From JAWLFI01 sp041685645 (lineage in GTDB: Bacteria > Bacteroidota > Bacteroidia > Chitinophagales > Saprospiraceae): a DNA stretch of 8,262 bases. Below, piece after piece: positions 5,959-8,262 of this stretch (the stretch's first letter is position 1; each line of letters begins with the position of its first letter). The position numbers and the translations under genes were made by a program. The notes under the pieces were generated by a model. The model ran no database searches. It was not told the DNA's origin and saw only the letters and a program-made list of their open reading frames with translations. The stretch covers positions 1 to 8,262 of the forward strand of contig JAWLFI010000120.1 in the NCBI GenBank assembly GCA_041685645.1, written 5' to 3'.

Positions 5959-6216
5959 TTAATCGACCGGCATGGCGCCCTGCACCAAAATATTCACCGT
6001 ATTGTTTAAGACCTCGATAAAACCGGACTGAATCCGATAATTGTGCGTATCGTTATTTGCATCCAGAAACTTAATCTCTCCATCTTTCAATGAAGCGACG
6101 ATGGGAGCGTGCTGCGGCAAAATTTGAAATTTACCATCGGTCCCCGGCAGAGTCACAGACTTTGCTTCGCCTTGAAATAGTTTCTTCTCCGGGCTTAAAA
6201 TATGAAGGTGCAACAT
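5959..6216 (-). CDS. atpC: ATP synthase F1 epsilon subunit
   Basis: An 85-residue protein forming the central-stalk epsilon subunit of F1Fo ATP synthase, which couples rotor and catalytic head in the cytoplasm. LHILSPEKKLFQGEAKSVTL at the N-terminus, LPGTDGKFQILPQHAPIVASL (~23-43) and IQSGFIEVLNNTVNILVQGA (~62-81) are the conserved beta-sandwich signatures. The protein ends after this domain. The C-terminal two-helix hairpin found in the ~130-residue epsilon of other bacteria is absent, a condition I recall as usual in Bacteroidota and not a sign of damage. It follows atpD by 3 nt and is surely co-transcribed; an intrinsic terminator lies 26 nt after its stop. The start agrees with the conserved N-terminus. 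Confidence 0.95.
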   Translation of the reverse strand: MLHLHILSPEKKLFQGEAKSVTLPGTDGKFQILPQHAPIVASLKDGEIKFLDANNDTHNYRIQSGFIEVLNNTVNILVQGAMPVD

Positions 6217-6219
6217 GAT

Positions 6220-7734
6220 TTATGCGTTTTCTGCGAGCATTTTCTTACCTGCCTCAATTACGTCTTCAATATTTCCTTTCAGGTTGAATGCCGCTTCAGG
6301 ATACTCATCCATCTCACCATCCATAATCATATTGAATCCCTTTATAGTGTCTTCGAGTGAAACGAGAACGCCGGGAAGACCCGTGAATTGCTCGGCTACG
6401 TGGAAGGGCTGGGATAGGAATCGCTGCACTTTACGGGCGCGATAGACGACCTTTCGATCTTCTTCTGACAATTCCTCCATACCCAGAATAGCAATGATAT
6501 CCTGCAACTCATTATAGCGCTGCAATAGATTCTTCACGCGCTGAGCGGTATTGTAATGCTTGTCGCCAATAATGGCCGGATCTAATATCCTTGAAGTGGA
6601 ATCCAATGGATCCACAGCCGGATAGATTCCGAGAGAGGCAATCTTTCTGGAAAGCACCGTGGTGGCATCCAGGTGAGCAAAAGTCGTCGCCGGTGCCGGG
6701 TCAGTCAAGTCATCCGCAGGAACGTAAACGGCCTGCACTGATGTAATAGATCCTCGTTTTGTAGAGGTAATTCGCTCCTGCATCTTACCCATTTCCGTAG
6801 CGAGGGTAGGTTGGTATCCCACAGCTGAAGGCATTCGGCCCAAGAGTGCAGATACCTCAGAACCCGCCTGCGTAAATCGAAAGATATTATCGATAAAAAA
6901 TAGGATATCTTTTCCTCCTTGTGGATCGCTCATGTCTCCGTCGCGGAAATACTCTGCAATCGTCAATCCGGAAAGAGCCACTCTTGCTCTCGCGCCGGGT
7001 GGTTCATTCATTTGTCCAAAAACGAAAGTTGCTTTGGAAGATTCTAATTCCTTGGCATTGACTTTACTCAAGTCCCAGCCGCCTTCTTCCAGTGATTCCT
7101 TGAAGTTTTCACCGTAGTTAATAATACCCGCTTCCAGCATCTCTCGCATCAAGTCATTTCCCTCTCTGGTTCTCTCTCCCACTCCGGCAAAGACCGAAAT
7201 TCCTTCGTAACCCTTAGCTATATTATTAATGAGCTCCTGAATCAATACGGTTTTACCTACACCGGCTCCACCGAAAAGTCCAATTTTCCCTCCTTTGAGG
7301 TAAGGCTCAATCAAGTCAATTACTTTAATTCCAGTGTACAGCACTTCCGACTCTACAGACAGGTCCTCATAGCGCGGGGGCTTTCGGTGAATCGGAGCGG
7401 CATTGTCGCCCTTTTCAACGGGACCAATCCCATCAATAGATTCGCCTACGACATTGAACAAGCGGCCCTTGATTTTATCACCAATAGGCATGGCAATAGG
7501 AATGCCAGTATCTACGACTTCCATCCCGCGCGTCAAACCCTCTGTGGAGTCCATAGCAATCGCGCGCACGGTGTTTTCGCCCAGGTGCTGCTGCACCTCT
7601 AAGACGAGCGTGTTACCGTCGTTTCTCTTAATTTCCAATGCGTTATACAAGTTGGGAACTGTCGTCTCTTCTCCCGAATAGCTAACATCGACAACGGGCC
7701 CAATGACCTGCTTCAAAATACCTTTATTTGCCAT
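6220..7734 (-). CDS. atpD: ATP synthase F1 beta subunit (catalytic)
   Basis: A 504-residue catalytic beta subunit of F1Fo ATP synthase, full length. The N-terminal beta-barrel begins GILKQVIGPVVDV (5-17). The nucleotide-binding domain has the P-loop GGAGVGKT (155-162), the catalytic Glu in GVGERTREGND (Glu187), the Walker B stretch ILFFIDN (277-283) and LLGRMPSAVGYQPTLATEMG (297-316). The C-terminal domain carries MEELSEED (419-426), the DELSEED-type loop that drives the gamma shaft. Residues ~207-233 (GENFKESLEEGGWDLSKVNA and on) are extra compared with E. coli AtpD, an insert I associate with Bacteroidota. It is followed 3 nt later by atpC, with no other atp gene adjacent, so the remaining subunits must be encoded elsewhere, as is usual in this phylum. 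The ATG at 7734 gives the normal MANKGIL start. Confidence 0.98.
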   Translation of the reverse strand: MANKGILKQVIGPVVDVSYSGEETTVPNLYNALEIKRNDGNTLVLEVQQHLGENTVRAIAMDSTEGLTRGMEVVDTGIPIAMPIGDKIKGRLFNVVGESIDGIGPVEKGDNAAPIHRKPPRYEDLSVESEVLYTGIKVIDLIEPYLKGGKIGLFGGAGVGKTVLIQELINNIAKGYEGISVFAGVGERTREGNDLMREMLEAGIINYGENFKESLEEGGWDLSKVNAKELESSKATFVFGQMNEPPGARARVALSGLTIAEYFRDGDMSDPQGGKDILFFIDNIFRFTQAGSEVSALLGRMPSAVGYQPTLATEMGKMQERITSTKRGSITSVQAVYVPADDLTDPAPATTFAHLDATTVLSRKIASLGIYPAVDPLDSTSRILDPAIIGDKHYNTAQRVKNLLQRYNELQDIIAILGMEELSEEDRKVVYRARKVQRFLSQPFHVAEQFTGLPGVLVSLEDTIKGFNMIMDGEMDEYPEAAFNLKGNIEDVIEAGKKMLAENA

Positions 7735-7771
7735 ACCTTTTCATTACGTACTGAGGTTATTAAAATCGGGG

Positions 7772-7801
7772 CAAAGATAACCTTTTTTCTTTTCTCACAA
7801 A
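7772..7801 (-). promoter_or_regulatory. Promoter of atpD-atpC
   Basis: The minus strand reads TTTG (7801-7798), an 18-nt spacer, then TATCTTTG (7779-7772), matching the Bacteroidota promoter consensus. The start site would be about 7765-7768, giving a leader of roughly 30 nt before the atpD ATG at 7734, with no Shine-Dalgarno sequence visible. Confidence 0.7.
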
Positions 7802-7879
7802 AAATACCCCTGACAATAATCCCCGATGATTAAAATCGGCAGGGTAGAGACTAACGGGGGCGTTTTGTATCATTGATAG

Positions 7880-7925
7880 GAGCAAAAAGATCGAGACTTG
7901 GTCCGTTGAGATGTATTGGTAATGA
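7880..7925 (+). repeat. Dispersed repeat, copy B
   Basis: This 46-nt stretch aligns in inverted orientation with 5109-5155. The first 24 bases, GAGCAAAAAGATC onward to 7903, differ at one position, and TGGTAATGA (7917-7925) is identical. Unlike copy A, no long perfect inverted repeat encloses it, so it may be a decayed or partial copy. It lies about 145 bases upstream of the atpD start. Confidence 0.65.
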
Positions 7926-8001
7926 ATTGACACGAACTCCTACCCACTACCCGAGAACGCAATTCCGCTCCCTTGTCCTGCTTGTAGTGAGCCCGCCTGT
8001 C

Positions 8002-8067
8002 CTGAGCTCGCTGAAGGGCCGAACTGAGCTCGCTCAAGGGCTGAACTGAGTTCACTGAATGAGCGCC
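8002..8067. repeat. Three degenerate 22-bp tandem repeats
   Basis: Copies lie at 8002-8023, 8024-8045 and 8046-8067. The first two, CTGAGCTCGCTGAAGGGCCG and CTGAGCTCGCTCAAGGGCTG (each followed by AA), differ at two positions; the third is weaker (CTGAGTTCACTGAATGAG). Together with the preceding GCCCGCCTGTC, the unit resembles the CCTGAGC-N-CGAAGGG type of dispersed palindromic repeat seen in many bacterial genomes; that match is from memory. Confidence 0.6.
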
Positions 8068-8262
8068 CCGCCGCGATCACTGGTGATGGGTCCGGATTCC
8101 TTTGCTGCACCGAGCAACCAAAGAACAAACACCTAGGAAAAGAGTACCAAGAACCGGGCTGCCGCGCGCGGAGGCCCAATGGTCTGAACCACTGATTGAT
8201 CTGATTCAGTGATGGCCATGATTAGAGACGTTGATAGTGAGAGAGAACGGTTTTTCATTGAT

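Larger units (their letters stand above)
7802..8262. other. Gene-poor intergenic stretch upstream of atpD
   Basis: No coding region is convincing in these 461 bases. The open frames present overlap repeat sequence and have low-complexity, Arg/Ser-rich translations. No tRNA or rRNA motif was seen. Contents: a direct repeat ATTAAAATCGG (7760-7770 and 7829-7839 approximately), the second copy of the dispersed repeat (7880-7925), three 22-bp tandem copies (8002-8067), and a small inverted repeat CACTGA/TCAGTG (8190-8195 and 8206-8211). A promoter for a gene beyond 8262 could lie near the right edge but none is clear. Confidence 0.6.

Noticed and set aside
7803..7846. Possible hairpin (CCCTG ... 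CAGGG around CCGAT ... ATCGG) upstream of the atpD promoter.
   Set aside because: The arms are short, broken by mismatches and have no T-run on either side, so neither a terminator nor a regulatory RNA is supported.
7870..8179. Two overlapping minus-strand open frames of 61 and 79 codons upstream of atpD.
   Set aside because: Both run through the dispersed repeat and the 22-bp tandem copies, have repetitive translations (SELSSALxRAQ), and lack any domain or signal.
8068..8262. Possible tRNA or start of another gene at the right end.
   Set aside because: No T-loop, anticodon-arm pattern or CCA-like end was found, and no open frame with a credible start continues to the edge.

Overview
The window looks like chromosomal DNA of a member of the Bacteroidota. 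The evidence is: TAnnTTTG-type -7 promoter boxes, AT-rich leaders without Shine-Dalgarno sequences, a two-gene atpD-atpC unit separate from the other ATP synthase genes, a short epsilon subunit, a TonB receptor with an N-terminal carboxypeptidase-regulatory-like domain, and a secreted reprolysin-like protease typical of the phylum. I cannot place it more finely.

Layout. Positions 1-740 (minus strand) carry the N-terminal 246 residues of a secreted M12-type metallopeptidase that runs off the left edge. It is divergent from a small outer-membrane beta-barrel protein (882-1514, plus). Next comes the most coherent unit: a near-consensus promoter (1552-1583), a TPP riboswitch (1591-1666) with a candidate switching hairpin (1690-1712), a TonB-dependent outer-membrane receptor (1732-4044) and, 12 nt later, an NMT1/THI5-like substrate-binding lipoprotein (4057-5106). 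Together these predict uptake of thiamine or a thiamine pyrimidine precursor, repressed by TPP. No inner-membrane permease or ATPase follows; the unit ends in an inverted-repeat element that contains its stop codon.

On the minus strand and convergent with this unit is a NadR-like P-loop kinase (5199-5720), with a -7 box so close to its ATG that its message may be leaderless. Upstream of it lies a very GC-rich, hairpin-forming 135-bp block (5759-5893), then the intrinsic terminator of the ATP synthase pair atpC (5959-6216) and atpD (6220-7734), both minus strand, with a good promoter at 7772-7801.

The last ~530 bases (7735-8262) have no convincing gene. They hold the atpD promoter, a second copy of a repeat also found inside the 5103-5202 inverted repeat, and three degenerate 22-bp tandem copies. 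The two repeat copies, the GC-rich block and the tandem array suggest a genome with several families of intergenic repeats. The items most worth following up are the permease-less riboswitch-controlled uptake pair and these intergenic elements.
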